A stretch of DNA of 64,000 bases, from assembly GCA_037178625.1 (NCBI GenBank), contig CM074143.1, positions 744,001 through 808,000 on the forward strand. The letters are read 5' to 3'. The notes beneath the pieces were generated by a model that had not been told where the DNA came from, did no database searches, and was given only the letters and a program-made list of their open reading frames with translations. The translations under genes and the position numbers were made by a program. This document shows, piece after piece, positions 9,171-20,733 of the stretch. The first letter of the stretch is position 1, and every line of letters starts with the position of its first letter. Source of the stretch: Skeletonema tropicum (taxonomy: Eukaryota; Bacillariophyta; Thalassiosirophyceae; Thalassiosirales; Thalassiosiraceae).

Positions 9171-10451
9171 ATGGAAAGGTCGATGCGAGCACAGCCAAAC
9201 GCCGCTGAAAATGCAAAATCCATCAATCCTACCAATATTATGGACAACAGCTCGTTAAGCTACATCCCCCTTCCAATCTGCGACAATATCGTGAAGGGCA
9301 ACTGGACTCAAGATCCTGTCACGCAAGTTGATGTTGATTCACAATTGAATACCTTTTCAATGTTCACCTTTCGGGCTCAAAATCCTGACGACAAACTTGT
9401 CCAAACGTACTTGAATGAGGAAACATCGACCCGTGCCCAAAACAAGACTGATGGAGCAAGTTCCAAGAAACTTCGGGAACTTCTAGCTGCATTTGTCAAT
9501 ATGGACGACTCATTTGCATCGAAATGCTTGGTTAACTCACGTCACGCTATGGGTACATTGTTCGATTTCGAAACAATGGCAACTGAAGGAAATCGTGCTC
9601 TCTTTGACAACGTCGCAATTCAACTTATCTGTTGGTTTATGCTCCAATCGACGAACAAATTCCCCCAGTGGCGTGTCGATACTGGTGAAAAAATGGATCA
9701 CCTTGGAGCACTGCTTTCCCAATGGGGCGAGCTCTTTTTCGTGGCGTGTGGTAAACTCGCGAACTCACTCCACAACATATCTGTTTTCAGCGACCCCGAT
9801 GGAGATGTGACTACGCTCGACTTCTCTGCTATCGACGATTTCTTGAAAGATTTTGCTATCTTCAAAGACGATGTTACCAGCAAACAGCGTACAAGGAGTG
9901 CACATAATGCGATCCCTGCCCTCTTCCTCGCTGCGAACAAACAATCGAGACAGGATGACGATGCGTCCCCTCGCCAACCTAATCAAGAGCGCGAAGATCG
10001 CAATGTTCGTGACAACCATACTTCACGACAACAGCGACCACCTCGCGACCAACATGATGGCTCTGGCAGCGGCAGCGGTCAAGGCACCCCCAAGAGGCAG
10101 AAGCCTTCTCCCTCGGGCAGTGGTTCTTCAGTTGGAATGTCCCCTGAGGAGAACGGAATCTTGTGCTTGCGTGAAGGTGTTTCTTTGAATGAAGGTTTTC
10201 CGAGTGGCTTTCCAGCCTGCAAAAAATTTGTGACTCGAGGTTTCATCTGTCTCTTTGGTGACAATTGTTCTGCGGCTCATTGGTCCAAGCTTGAAAAATT
10301 ATCGACCCATAACAAGACACGTTGGATTGAGCACCTTCGTGCGAATCCAGTTGCATTCTTCAACCAGTGGAAGATCGGCAAGTTCTTGAAAAAAGACCCG
10401 GAGTTACAAGGTCTTATTGGGCCTCCCTCTTCACCTCCTCCTCGTGAGTAA
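9171..10451 (+). CDS. Gag-like protein of the DIRS-like element
   Basis: The ORF encodes 426 aa from an ATG. The N-terminal two thirds are helical with no known fold that I can name. Residues about 255-325 are disordered, with Arg/Gln/Ser/Gly runs (GSGSGSGQG). A CCCH zinc finger follows, with ligands C350, C360, C366 and H370. Position before the RT and a nucleic-acid-binding finger support a gag (particle) role. Earlier ORF pieces upstream may have been joined to it before decay, so the true start is uncertain. Confidence 0.6.
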   Translation: MERSMRAQPNAAENAKSINPTNIMDNSSLSYIPLPICDNIVKGNWTQDPVTQVDVDSQLNTFSMFTFRAQNPDDKLVQTYLNEETSTRAQNKTDGASSKKLRELLAAFVNMDDSFASKCLVNSRHAMGTLFDFETMATEGNRALFDNVAIQLICWFMLQSTNKFPQWRVDTGEKMDHLGALLSQWGELFFVACGKLANSLHNISVFSDPDGDVTTLDFSAIDDFLKDFAIFKDDVTSKQRTRSAHNAIPALFLAANKQSRQDDDASPRQPNQEREDRNVRDNHTSRQQRPPRDQHDGSGSGSGQGTPKRQKPSPSGSGSSVGMSPEENGILCLREGVSLNEGFPSGFPACKKFVTRGFICLFGDNCSAAHWSKLEKLSTHNKTRWIEHLRANPVAFFNQWKIGKFLKKDPELQGLIGPPSSPPPRE

Positions 10452-10551
10452 CCTTACAACATGGGTTGCAGGTTTTTCAATTGAATAGTATAATGGCTCA
10501 CACTTTACTTTCTCTGACTTTTCCTTAGGAGTAGTCAGAGAGGCTGAAGCT

Positions 10552-13381
10552 GTGATGCCAAAACCGAGTAGACCCATTGCCTCACACGAGGATAATGGTC
10601 TTGGTTATAATAGTAGACGATTCTTTTCTGCCCCACCAACTGCTGCTTCTAAGCCTATATCGCAACCATCTCGTTTACCGGCTATACCTCTACCCGCTCG
10701 AGCTGGGGCTTCTCATGCTAGTTTGCAGAACTCTCTGCCAGCCGAGGATGAACTTAATACTACCCCTGACAAGCTAATCCAAAACGCGAAGCATGCCAAC
10801 AAGGTACTCGCTGAGTACAACACGAAGTTTGGAGGAACTGACTGTACTCCAATCGTGACAACGTTGCAAGGTAAGAATCGTAAAAGAAAGCGAACAATTA
10901 TGCCTCCTCGACTCACTGCATCATACCGGGTGAAAGAATTGACTCTTGAATTGGTTATCCTTCCACTGCTTTCAAGCGGATTCCTCGACTTAGATGACTA
11001 TGGAGTTATTGAGCAAGTCAACAAGCGTCTTCAACGACTCGTGCCTAAGTACATTCACTGGTGTAGCATCGATACCCGTCCTCTTCAAGAGCCCCGGCTG
11101 GATTATGCCGCTCAGCAGAGGATTGATCCACACCGAGTTGATATGGCTTCTGCTCAATTCATCAAATTTGGTGGAGACCCAGATAAATTGGTTCGCTTCT
11201 GTTCTCATGAGCATACCCTTGCTCACTTGGATAGAGAAAGGATCTTGCAGAGGATCAAGGATCGTATTCCGAACGAGGATTACAAGCAAATTGAACGGAT
11301 TCTGTACGAAGGTTGTCCTGCGGAGCTATCATTTGAAGAGGACAATCGATCTCGCTTACGTTCCTTCGAGAGAGGTAATCAGCTTACGTATCTTCGCAAT
11401 CCTGCTAAGGTCTTAAAGGCGATGAACAAGGAGGATAAAAACTCTCATGTTATAGCTCTTGACGAGGATCTCGCTTACTTCTCTCCATACTGTCGCCATA
11501 CTCCGCAAGGCGCCATCGATAAGCCAGGGAAATCATTTCGGATTGTATGGGATGGATCTACGAAGCAGCGCTACGATGATGTCGTGTTGAATGACATAAC
11601 TAACACCGACAAATCAGGAGTCACCTATTACCTTTGGTGACACAGAGCGTCTCTTTGATAAGGACATTTACGAATACCGGGTGTCCTACCCACATGATAC
11701 AATCTATCTAGGATTCGAAGATGTGACGTCATGCTTCAAATTTCCTCGGATTCACCCCAGTTTGAGCGGTGCCTTCGGTTTCTACGATAGCCATGGCCTA
11801 TATCATCTAGCTACTTCAATGGTATTCGGCTCAACAGTCTCTGCCAACCAATGGGAGCCATTTCGGAGGACAATTGAGACATTATCTAAATCCTTCCAAG
11901 ACGTAGACGGTTTGGTGGAAAAGCATCGACATTACTTGGATATGATTCAGTGGGAAGAAAATGTGCCAGCACCCTCGGTTATTGCAAAAGGATGTGTGAT
12001 ATGCCCGGGAGTCTTAAATAAGGACGGTAATCACGTCACAAGGCCTTCTCGTATGTACGTGGATGACGCTCTCTTAGCAGCTATTAGGCGTGCTTGGATG
12101 GAAAGAAAGCTAGCGGCGACAATTGAAGCTATCTTCTGTGTGATGGGATATCCAGATGAATCTAGACGGCGCTGTCCCCTTTCTTTAGAAAAATGGGGAG
12201 AGATGAAGATCAGCCCCTATCAAACTCTGTTAGGATTGCACTATGATACAGTGAAGTTGACTAAAGGAACTACGCCAGAGTATCGAGCTGCCCTCTTGGC
12301 GTACATCGAGGAGCACTGGCCAATTGTTCGTATCAGGTTTACTGCGCACGATATGCAAGTCCTCATCGGTAAACTGGCTCGCCTAGCAAAGGGCGCACGG
12401 TGGGTCTTCCACATTCTCTCCCATGCCTACGATCAGATAGCGTTTGCTATAGCATCCAACTACAAAATGCTGCGCCGCCATTCTCCCCAGTTCAAAGCAT
12501 TGATTAGTTGCATCAAGAACGAGCAGATGGGAAAATCCAAGTTATCACAGGATGCGGGACGTATTATATCCTTCGCCCTTAAAAAGGCAAGTCAGCTTGT
12601 CCACCGCTCGAGAAGTACATATGTCATATCAGACCTACTTCGGGAGGACATCGAGTTCTTTCGTCAAGCTTTACGCGAAGACTCTGATATCCCATGGTCA
12701 TCTCCACTAGCTCATGTCGTTCTTCGTACTCCACTTGGTACACCCTTTGGAGATGCTTGCCTCACTGGATGCGGTGGCTATTGCACCGAGCTAAAATTTT
12801 GGTGGCACCTTGCATTTCCTCCAGAGATCGTTCATCGAACGCTCATCCATCTACGTGACGACTCCGCAGGAAACTTGATCTCCATCAATGCCTTGGAATT
12901 CGTTACAGTTATCCTCAATTACTGTGCAACTCGTTCGATCATTTCTGAGAGTAATCTCTTCGCGGATGATCCATTCCCTGTTATCCTCTGTATGACGGAT
13001 AATACTTCTGCATTGAATTGGGTCAATCATCGGTGTAAAGGTTCTTTGCTTGGCCGGGCTCTTGGTCGACTCTTTGTCGGTCTGCTTATGGATTCACCTC
13101 TTGGTATCAATGCAGCATGGATCAATACGCACGATAACGAGGTTGCTGATGGTCTTTCACGCTACAAATCGTGTTCGGAAAACGTTGCTAACGGATATCC
13201 CACTTTTGATTATTCTCTGCTTAAACAGAAATACAAGAAGACACTCTCGGAGTGTCGACTTTGGTTACCGAGTTCACGACTGATCTCGCTCGTCTACACA
13301 GTATTAACCACCAGGCAAAGTCCGTCTCTAAAGGAGCTCAGGAGCTTCAAACCACAAGATCTAGGCAGGCTCACTACTTAG
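10552..13381 (+). pseudogene. Reverse transcriptase / RNase H of the DIRS-like element, frameshifted
   Basis: The first frame (10552-11640) ends in FRIVWDGSTKQRYDD. The second resumes just upstream of 11681 with TFGDTERLFDKDIYEYR, so a small indel near 11610-11640 splits the gene. In the second part, GFEDVTSCFKFPRI is RT motif A, SMVFGSTVSANQW motif B and YVDD (residues 126-129) the catalytic motif C. The RNase H region includes GDACLTGCGGYC, INALEF, TDNTSALNW and VADGLSR. The end overlaps the recombinase frame by about 130 nt, a usual DIRS arrangement. Confidence 0.75.
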
Positions 13382-14525
13382 CGTGGTGCAATCATCACAA
13401 CGTCCTTGATCCAGTCGGCGCCGCTTCCTCTTATAAGACGTTACTTGGAATGTACTTGCAAAACGTGCGTCTCGGAAATAACTACAACAATAAGCAGACA
13501 GTTCGTTCTGCAACTCTCAGAGGATACGGCGAGGCAGTAAATCAGCTCTTCTTCTTCCGGGGCATGCCTCTGCCTTATGTTCCAGACGATAAATACAATG
13601 ATAGCACTGCTGCCATAGCGACTCTCGCTGATGAAGAAAGTGTTGCGCTCCAGCGGGAGCCTCTCACAGATGCCATAGCAGCAGAAGCTATTAGTCTAGG
13701 GCAGCAAGCAGGTCAAGACTCAGTTGATAATTTGGTCGCTAATATGATTTGTCTCTCAAGATTCGTCGGCCCTCGCCTGTCAGAGTACGCCAACAAACAG
13801 ATGAAGAACATTACGTATCACACCTGGGGATCAGGTAACAAAATTGTTCGTGCTTGGATAGCGACGGACTTTACATTCTACGATAAGACGGGCGTTCAGA
13901 TTCACCTACATCGCCGGTCAAGCGATGAAATTATTAGCCTTTACCCACAGATACACTACATGAGAGTTACCTGGCGTATCCAAAAGAATCGCAGAAATGG
14001 GCAATCACTCAAAATACCTGTTGAAATAGCTCATAGGGAAGTTTGTCCTGTCTACAATGCACTGCAAATCGTCATGCGAAAGATTCGTCTGGATCCGACG
14101 AACCTGGACACGCCTGTCTGCGTCTATGTTGCAAAAACTCGACAGCATCCCTGTATCTCACGGGAAACAAGGTGAAGACCCTCATCCATAGGGCTATTGA
14201 CAACGTCAATCCTACTATGTCAGCTGAAGAGCGCCAAAAATACTCGGCGCACTCCCTTCGAGTTTGGGCATGCGTTCTTCTTGATCAAGCGAACAAACCT
14301 CCATCTTTCATTAAACAACGCCTACGATGGCAAGGTGAAAGTTACAGGCTCTATCTTCGTGACACGTTGCACCAATCGCAATCCCACCGTGACGCGCTTT
14401 CTGCCAACACGAATGCAATCATCTCTGCGCTCTCAGCCAATGCAGAGAATATTATCTCGGCTATTGGTACCCCCGAAGGTGGTACTCACGATGAATCTTC
14501 TGAACTTCACGACGAAGAGGATTAG
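13252..14525 (+). pseudogene. Tyrosine recombinase of the DIRS-like element, one frameshift
   Basis: The frame from 13252 runs to 14175; the coherent continuation is in another frame and ends at 14525. The switch sits at an A5 run (14133-14137), where one extra A would restore a continuous protein (AKNSTASLYLTGNKVK). Catalytic residues can be placed: Arg in FVGPRLSEYA, the HxxR motif in SAHSLRVW, and the nucleophilic Tyr within GESYRLYLRD. In DIRS elements this enzyme integrates the circular cDNA without making target-site duplications. The C-terminal tail is Ser/Ala/Asn-rich. Confidence 0.75.
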
Positions 14526-14775
14526 AACGAATGTCATTGGATGATTATCCACCAACATCTCGCTAATATTAACACCTATGTATTACATGGAATACCACTT
14601 GTCTTGACTCAGTATGATTCAAAACATCAAAATTTTTTTTTTCTTTTTGCCAGTCAATAAATAAATACTTCTTTTTGCCAGTCAGCTTGTTCCTCATGGC
14701 AGCTATCACAAAAGATTGTGCTTGGTTTCTCTAGCATCATTATATAATGCTAGACGCACTCAACCTGCCTTGTGG

Positions 14776-14975
14776 CGGTCGGCCTGCTGGGGCCAGAACG
14801 ATTGGGACCTTAATCCCAAAGTAGTTCTAATGGTATAGACAGCCCAATTTGTCATGCAACTTGGACTGTCCCCTTTTCCATAATTGTCCCAGACTGTCCT
14901 TAAGATCTTTTGTGTAGTTGTCAGTGAAGTAGCAATCTGACGCGCAACGAGTTTTTCCACCGCCCCGATGGAAAA
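14776..14975. repeat. 200-bp direct repeat, left copy
   Basis: It begins CGGTCGGCCTGCTGGGGCC and ends CCCCGATGGAAAA. It matches 15358-15557 with no difference that I noticed. The copies are separated by 382 bp of unrelated sequence. They may be the B1/B2 parts of split direct repeats of a PAT/Ngaro-type DIRS element. Confidence 0.7.
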
Positions 14976-15357
14976 TCGCAGGTAGCGGATGGAGCGGATG
15001 AGCTTTCAATGGCTCTCTCCTTCCCCCATTTCCCCTGCGCCTCGTCGCGCCACTTTCTTTACCATTTTGACTTCTTCGGGAGTACCAATTGAGATGGATT
15101 CCCAATTGTTCTCTGTTCCAATGCTTCTGCAGTCATCGGTCATACATAATACTGTCTCATGTCCGTCTAATTCCACCGTGGAAGACCACGTCAATCAGGA
15201 TCCAAAGATCCTCAAAATCGGCAAGCAGTCTCCTCAGTTTTGTTTTCGACAAGCAAAAACATTGCAATCGAGAACACCTCTAGTATTATCACCGATTTTG
15301 ATAGCCATTGAAAGTTTTCCCCACCCACCCAGCCCTTTTCTTACCCACCCTCCCTAT

Positions 15358-15557
15358 CGGTCGGCCTGCTGGGGCCAGAACGATTGGGACCTTAATCCCA
15401 AAGTAGTTCTAATGGTATAGACAGCCCAATTTGTCATGCAACTTGGACTGTCCCCTTTTCCATAATTGTCCCAGACTGTCCTTAAGATCTTTTGTGTAGT
15501 TGTCAGTGAAGTAGCAATCTGACGCGCAACGAGTTTTTCCACCGCCCCGATGGAAAA
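15358..15557. repeat. 200-bp direct repeat, right copy
   Basis: Its last base is exactly where block A rejoins block B (GCTAAGATGGTCTCGAG at 15558 and 38089), so this repeat forms the right terminus of the block A insertion. Confidence 0.7.
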
Positions 15558-17871
15558 GCTAAGATGGTCTCGAGAAGCAGGTAATTGCGAGGATCAATAT
15601 GATGAAGTTGCTGAGTCGGAAAGAACGTGAATCCTGACAGAAGAAAGTGACTGTGATGTCGTCTAGGAAACTCAACAGGAGCCGGAGCCGTTCTGAACAC
15701 CATGAGATCAAAGTTGTTCCAATCGACCAGCAGCAGCATCGGAGAAGCTTAGAGTATTATCTGTGTGCCAGTGGGAAAGACCGTACAGCTTACCTAGTTG
15801 CATCTATCACAGAAATTAGTTTTTCTTTGATTGTTACCGCTTTTTGCCGAACTCCGATCCTCCTCCAGCAGCCACAGTCCTTCTGCCACTTGGATCTACG
15901 CCACTATGTCTTTGCGGATTGCATGGTGATCAAACAAACAACTGAGTTAGTTTAGGGGTTCCCGTGGTTTAGGCTCGATTGTTTTGTTTGTGGAGACACG
16001 ACAGACCGCATCATCAAGCTAGCACTGACTCTCTAGGTAGTAGGTAGCCTTCTCTAGCGCACTGACGCTCCATGGAGTAGAGAGCACTGACTCTCTCTAG
16101 AGAGCACTGAATGCTTCCTTTTTCCCCGTTCTCTGTGCGGAGAAGAGCTTAGTGTTTCATCTGGTATCCTACTGTGCCCTAGGGCATAATATAACTATGT
16201 AACTGCAAGATCAAAGCCAAAGCGCATCTCTTATTATTGTTCGCTGTTGTGATGGATTCAGCACTTCATCATAATAGGTGCCATCAGGTTGATGCAGCAG
16301 AGAATGACACCAAATTTGGAGCACTGATCGTCCATTCCTACAAAAGAACAAGAAGTAATCGCTTGCATTGCAATAGGAGTGATGAGATGTGTGTTGTGCA
16401 CACCAGCACTAAGTAGCTTACTGGACACAGGTGATGACTCCAGTGTGATGTCCCTTCCCTTTGGCCAAAAGGGGGTGGTCTTGAAAACATCAAAGATGTT
16501 CCCTCTGCAAAGGGTTTGGGTTCGTATCGTAGATTGAAACTACACAGTTTTGGAATCACGCATTTAGTCTTTCTGTTGTGTCTTGCTTTGTGGGGTATCG
16601 GACCTCCTCACTGTATCCCTTGAGTGCAGAGAAGGACAGAAGCGATGATGGTGATGAAGAGTGACGAGCAAGAACCTAGGCGACATCTTGAGGGCCCACC
16701 AGACGTACTTTAAAATTTCTGTTATATATAGGTCCAGTCGTTACACGATGTATTCACGACATCGACGTTACACGATGTCGTGATGAGCTTAGCTATCCAG
16801 AAGAGTGCTCTGCGTTTGTACTGTTTCCTTACTTACTGATGCAACTTTTCCCAGGTTCCTAGAAATCTCTTGAAGATCTCTCTTCCTTCATCGCTAGCTC
16901 GCTGCGCAGAGTTTACATGCTTCTATGTAAGAAAACAGAGGGCTTTGATTTCTGTAAACACTCCCTCAGCCGAAGTCAGCCTCGCTCTCTAGAGAGAGCA
17001 GCTCGGGTCCAACAAAGAACGAGCACAAAATGCATTTGCTAGAGCGTGTAACGACCTCTCGTTCACCCAAATGTTTTCTCATAGAAGAGCCTCTAGATCA
17101 AAACAAACGACGCATTGAATATATAAGCTTGAGAGCGAGACAGAGACAGAGACAGATACATAAGTAACGCCGAAGTCGGTACTTAGTATACGCTTTGTGA
17201 ATTGTGATGCGAATGTGTGAATTGAGGAATCGCATAAGAAAGAGTGAATGTCGAGAAGGTGTCTCTTCGCGACTATTATGTCGAAAATATGCACAGTGGA
17301 GCTCAGTAATCACGCCAAACCGCAACCACAACTACTATATGCCAAATCATCTAATCCCGGTAGGCTTAAAACGCGACCACAGAACCCGCGACAAATGATA
17401 ATTACTTGGACTGCATACAATATTGTTACTCCGTGTATGCCGTATTTGACTCCTGTATGCGAATAATAGGCCTACGGGATAGCGGGCGTGTTGGCGTGCC
17501 CACAACATAGTCAGGTGTGGGGAGAGGTCACAAGGAAATTTTGGGTCATTTTGACTGTATACTTTGTCATTTTGGGCTGATTTATACCAGATTTTCCATA
17601 GAAGTCGGGCCCACGTGGGCGTGGCCCCCAGAGAGTACCAAAGGCGCCCGCTTCCCCGAGCACAATGCCAAACCGCGACCACTACTGACGCCAACAACAT
17701 CAACAGAACTCCTCAGAAGAGCTCAGCAACTGCAGCAACTCAAACAAGTAGTACTCAGGAGGAACCGCATGTAGTGTTGGATGCTGAGATCGATCTCGTA
17801 ATTTTCACAAGCACAACTTTGCAATTAGTTCTTCTCCATTAAGCTTCTTACTTTCTCCTCCACTGCCTCAA
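15558..17871. other. Long gene-poor spacer (block A)
   Basis: The spacer is shared with 38089-42042. A minus-strand peptide (about 15739-15560, containing RHHSHFLLSGFTFFPTQQL) looks protein-like and may be a gene fragment, but has no convincing start, splice sites or family. A region of CTCTCTAGAGAG and GCACTGA repeats lies at 16010-16110. A stem-loop with 10-bp arms CACGACATCG/CGATGTCGTG is at 16755-16782. A purine-rich GAGACAGAGACAGA run is at 17131-17157. I see no RNA gene. Confidence 0.5.
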
Positions 17872-18713
17872 ATGAACTCCATGAACATCGCTGACTCTGT
17901 CGAGTCTACCAACTTCGTTATCAAGCCTACGCACACCGATGTGCTTTTGGGCAGGGGTGTCGGCACAAATCGTCATGCCGGAAACACCAATTTTAGACAT
18001 CTTGTCAGTCAATATGTGGTAAGTAGCCGCCTTGTGCGACGCCTTCTTGCTGACTTCGACGATTGCAATCAACTTACAACTCTAACGCATCTACTTCGTC
18101 ATAACATCATTGAAACAACGTATCACAGAGAGAATACGTTACGAGCACCAAAACAGAGAAGATTTCGATCACAAGAGGCATCGTTGATCACGTACAAATG
18201 CGGCTCAAACCACCAGGTAGATTTCTTGAAAAAGACCAACATAGTGGAGAGTGGAAGGAAGTTGATATCAAACGAGCCCACGAGAAAACTGCACAAGCCT
18301 TACGAGATGGAGCGGCTCCACTACGCAAGAGGCTTTCTGATGAAATTCCTTCAGATCCGCTCTTCCTTCTCGATGTATTTAGTAATAATAGTGATGTGAA
18401 GAGACCAAGTAAGAAATCTCGCAAATCAGTATCTGCTAAGCAACTCCCCCAACCCACTAAGGAAAAGAAGATGAAACTGCAAGACAAATCAACGAGGGGT
18501 GTAACTCCACCTCTAACCTCTTCATCAGCCACACTTGACCAGTGGTTATCAGCCCTTGACGCACCATTGATCAGTCCAAGTCAAAGCCCTGTATCTTCGA
18601 TCAACGAAATTGACTTGCCATTTCAGCTCGTAGAATTACAAAGAGATGCAGTTTCAATCGACGTGGTTGAGATGGCGGATGATGAAATCATTAAACTTTG
18701 GGATGCATGCTGA
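17872..18713 (+). CDS. DUF6824-type protein, two exons (block A copy)
   Basis: The exons are 17872-18018 and 18129-18713; the 110-nt intron has GTAAGT and TCACAG ends and joins SQYV to REYV in frame (243 aa). The N-terminal domain has THTDVLLGRGVGTNRHAGN, NFRHLVSQYV, then TEKISITRGIVDHV and LKPPGRFLEKD, followed by HEKTAQALRDGA. This is the conserved order of DUF6824, a domain multiplied in diatoms and other stramenopiles with no known activity. The C-terminal half is basic then Ser/Pro-rich, and ends in an acidic DDEIIKLWDAC motif similar to the end of the HMG-like protein. A nuclear regulatory role is only a guess. Confidence 0.8.
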
Positions 18714-18907
18714 CAGGGCCTTAATCTCACAGAAATGCTGCTCTAAACATGACAGCATGTATGTCTAAAATTAACGGAAATCTTAAAGTACGTCATGGTT
18801 ATAGGTAGTTTGGATTATATAGGATTATTTGTTTATGTCTGTGTCGAAAAGTTCGTGTGTGAAAGAAATAACTCTCATTAGAAAAGGTTTGACCTGAATA
18901 TAAAACA

Positions 18908-19705
18908 TTACATGCCATAATGCTTCACGCGATAATGACTTTGAACCAAGCCATTGGAGTATGATTTAGTCGATACATGTTCCAGTGAGATCCGTTGCAT
19001 CTCCACGAATAAAGGTATTCCCTCTCCTAGTAGCAGTGGGACACGCGTCAAAATTAAATCATCGATGCAACCCTGCGATAGAAAGTTTTTTATAGTTGTG
19101 CCGCCATCTACGTAGACGTGCCGAAATCCTTTTTGTTGTGCCATTTTCAACAGTTCACGTGGTTCTCCTGAGACTCCAACTACTTTGTTCGACCTTATCT
19201 TTGGGATAGTAACTGAAGATGGATCTCTACTCCATACCCAAACTTGCCTATCACCGTATGGCCACAAGTTATCACCGAACGAAATGACTTGATCAAACGT
19301 TTTACGCCCCATGATCAACAGATCGATTGAATTTAGAAACTCAGCGAATCCCATGTCACCATCCGATGCAGATGATTGGTACTGGTCAAGGAAATCGACA
19401 GACCCATCTTTTTCTGCTATGTACCCATCAACTGTTGTGGCAATGTAGACGGATGCCTTCGTTTTCACGTTCTCCATATCCATATATGGGAGGTAAGAAA
19501 GAGCAGCTGAAGAAGAATAGCCCAACAGCTGTCGTCTCGTACTAATGCTACCAAGCGACAAGCAATGTCTAATTACTAACAAAAAACAAAGAATCGATGA
19601 CATCATGCTCATGGCCGTGTCGCGTCGGGGATAATGAGCCACCATATCGCTCTTTCCTCGCTTCTCATGCTTGCATTGATGATACTTGTATTTTGCTGCC
19701 ATCAT
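18908..19705 (-). CDS. RibD_C / dihydrofolate-reductase-like protein with signal sequence (block A copy)
   Basis: The long frame has 265 codons, but the Met at codon 32 (position 19612) begins a clear signal peptide (MSMMSSILCFLLVIRHCLS) and is the better start. A twin-arginine-like TRRQLLG follows. The mature part is the DHFR/RibD C-terminal fold: VYIATTVDGYIA, LLIMGRKTFDQV, VWVWSRDP, HVYVDGGTTI and PLLLGEGIPLF. These match the NADPH-binding reductases of the bacterial YyaP/YwjB type. The substrate is unknown. Targeting to the plastid or secretory pathway is suggested. The gene is convergent with the DUF6824 gene. Confidence 0.75.
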   Translation of the reverse strand: MMAAKYKYHQCKHEKRGKSDMVAHYPRRDTAMSMMSSILCFLLVIRHCLSLGSISTRRQLLGYSSSAALSYLPYMDMENVKTKASVYIATTVDGYIAEKDGSVDFLDQYQSSASDGDMGFAEFLNSIDLLIMGRKTFDQVISFGDNLWPYGDRQVWVWSRDPSSVTIPKIRSNKVVGVSGEPRELLKMAQQKGFRHVYVDGGTTIKNFLSQGCIDDLILTRVPLLLGEGIPLFVEMQRISLEHVSTKSYSNGLVQSHYRVKHYGM

Positions 19706-19789
19706 TATTTTTTATGATGGTGAGTTGGAAAAGGTTGGGAAGTTGTTGGGAACCATAAAGCCTTCCCGCCAATTTGGTGACACCAAAGA

Positions 19790-20720
19790 TCTAAATAATG
19801 AGAGGAGCTAAGTCGTTCGTTCTGTCGTTCGTTCTGTCGTTCGTTCTGTCGTTCGTTCTGTCGTTCGTTCTGTCGTTCGTTCTGTCGTTCGTTTTGTCGT
19901 TCTGTCGTTCTGTCGGTCGTTCGGTCGGTAGTTCTGTCGTTCTGTCCGGGCCCTTTGGCGTGTCCTTTGGCCTTCACGGGCATTTTCGATCGACTCTTCG
20001 TTCTGTCGTTCTGTCGTTCTGTCGGTCGTTCGGTCGGTAGTTCTGTCGTTCTGTCCGGGCCCTTTGGCGTGTCCTTTGGCCTTCACGGGCATTTTCGATC
20101 GACTCTTTCTTTGATTTGGCTTGATTTGACCCCTTGCCCCCCCCGTTTTTAGAGTTTTCGATTGACTCTTTCTTTGATTGCCTTAGATTTGAATGTTCAG
20201 GGGGGGACACCCCCCTTGCCCCCCCCGTGTTTAGAATTTTCGATTGACTCTTTCTTTGATTGGCTTAGATTTGATTGTTCAGGGGGGACACCCCCCCTTG
20301 CCCCCCCCGTTTTTAGAATTTTCGATTGACTCTTTCTTTGATTGGCTTAGATTTGATTGTTCAGGGGGGGACACCCCCCCTTGCCCCCCCGTTTTTAGAA
20401 TTTTCGATTGACTCTTTCTTTGATTGGCTTAGATTTGATTGTTCAGGGGGGACATCCCCCCCTTGCCCCCCCACGGGCATTTTCGATCGACTCTTTCTTT
20501 GATTGGCTTAGATTTGATTGTTCAGGGGGGAACACCCCCCCTTGCCCCCCTAAAAACGGTGTACAACCTTTATTACATAATTATTAAAGTGTTACATAAC
20601 GTACTATTTGAATACTGCTATGTATATAAGTAGACACAATCAATATCGTAGTAGATAGCCGGTGCCTCCTCTCTTATTTAGAAAACCCGCGCAGCGGCTA
20701 GACGAGCGTCAGCGAGGCTA
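19790..20720. mobile_element. 931-bp insertion of satellite-like DNA, block A only
   Basis: Block B runs straight from CACCAAAGAT to ACTGAATGAAA, while block A has 931 bp between them. The ends show an inverted repeat, CTAAATAATGAGAGGAG at 19791 against CTCCTCTCTTATTTAG at 20665-20681. A further GC-rich tail of about 40 bp (20682-20720) completes the insertion. No ORF of substance is present. Confidence 0.55.
19811..20560. repeat. Tandem satellites: TCGTTCGTTCTG array and ~85-bp G/C-run repeats
   Basis: A 12-bp array of GTTCTGTCGTTC runs from about 19811 to 19925. A unit ending GGCCTTCACGGGCATTTTCG then occurs twice (about 19925-20010 and 20012-20110). Five to six units of about 85 bp follow, each with TTTCGATTGACTCTTTCTTT and a pair of G6-7 and C6-8 runs that can form hairpins or quadruplexes. 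Confidence 0.75.
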
Positions 20721-20733
20721 GTACTGAATGAAA

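Larger units (their letters stand above)
8129..15557 (+). mobile_element. Degenerate DIRS-like (tyrosine-recombinase) retroelement, block A only
   Basis: This 7.4-kb segment is absent from block B, which instead has 797 unrelated bases at 37292-38088. In order it holds a degraded 5' coding region, a gag-like ORF with a CCCH finger, a reverse transcriptase/RNase H region and a tyrosine recombinase overlapping the RT end. No integrase or aspartic protease is seen. That gene set defines the DIRS order. At least three frameshifts show it is not currently intact. Its right end is one of two 200-bp direct repeats. I found no matching repeat at the left end, so the left boundary given is the A/B divergence point. 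Confidence 0.75.

Noticed and set aside
14776..15557. Stand-alone TRIM or solo-LTR element
   Set aside because: The 200-bp repeats lack TG...CA ends, and the flanks (CTTGTGG left, GCTAAG right) show no target duplication.
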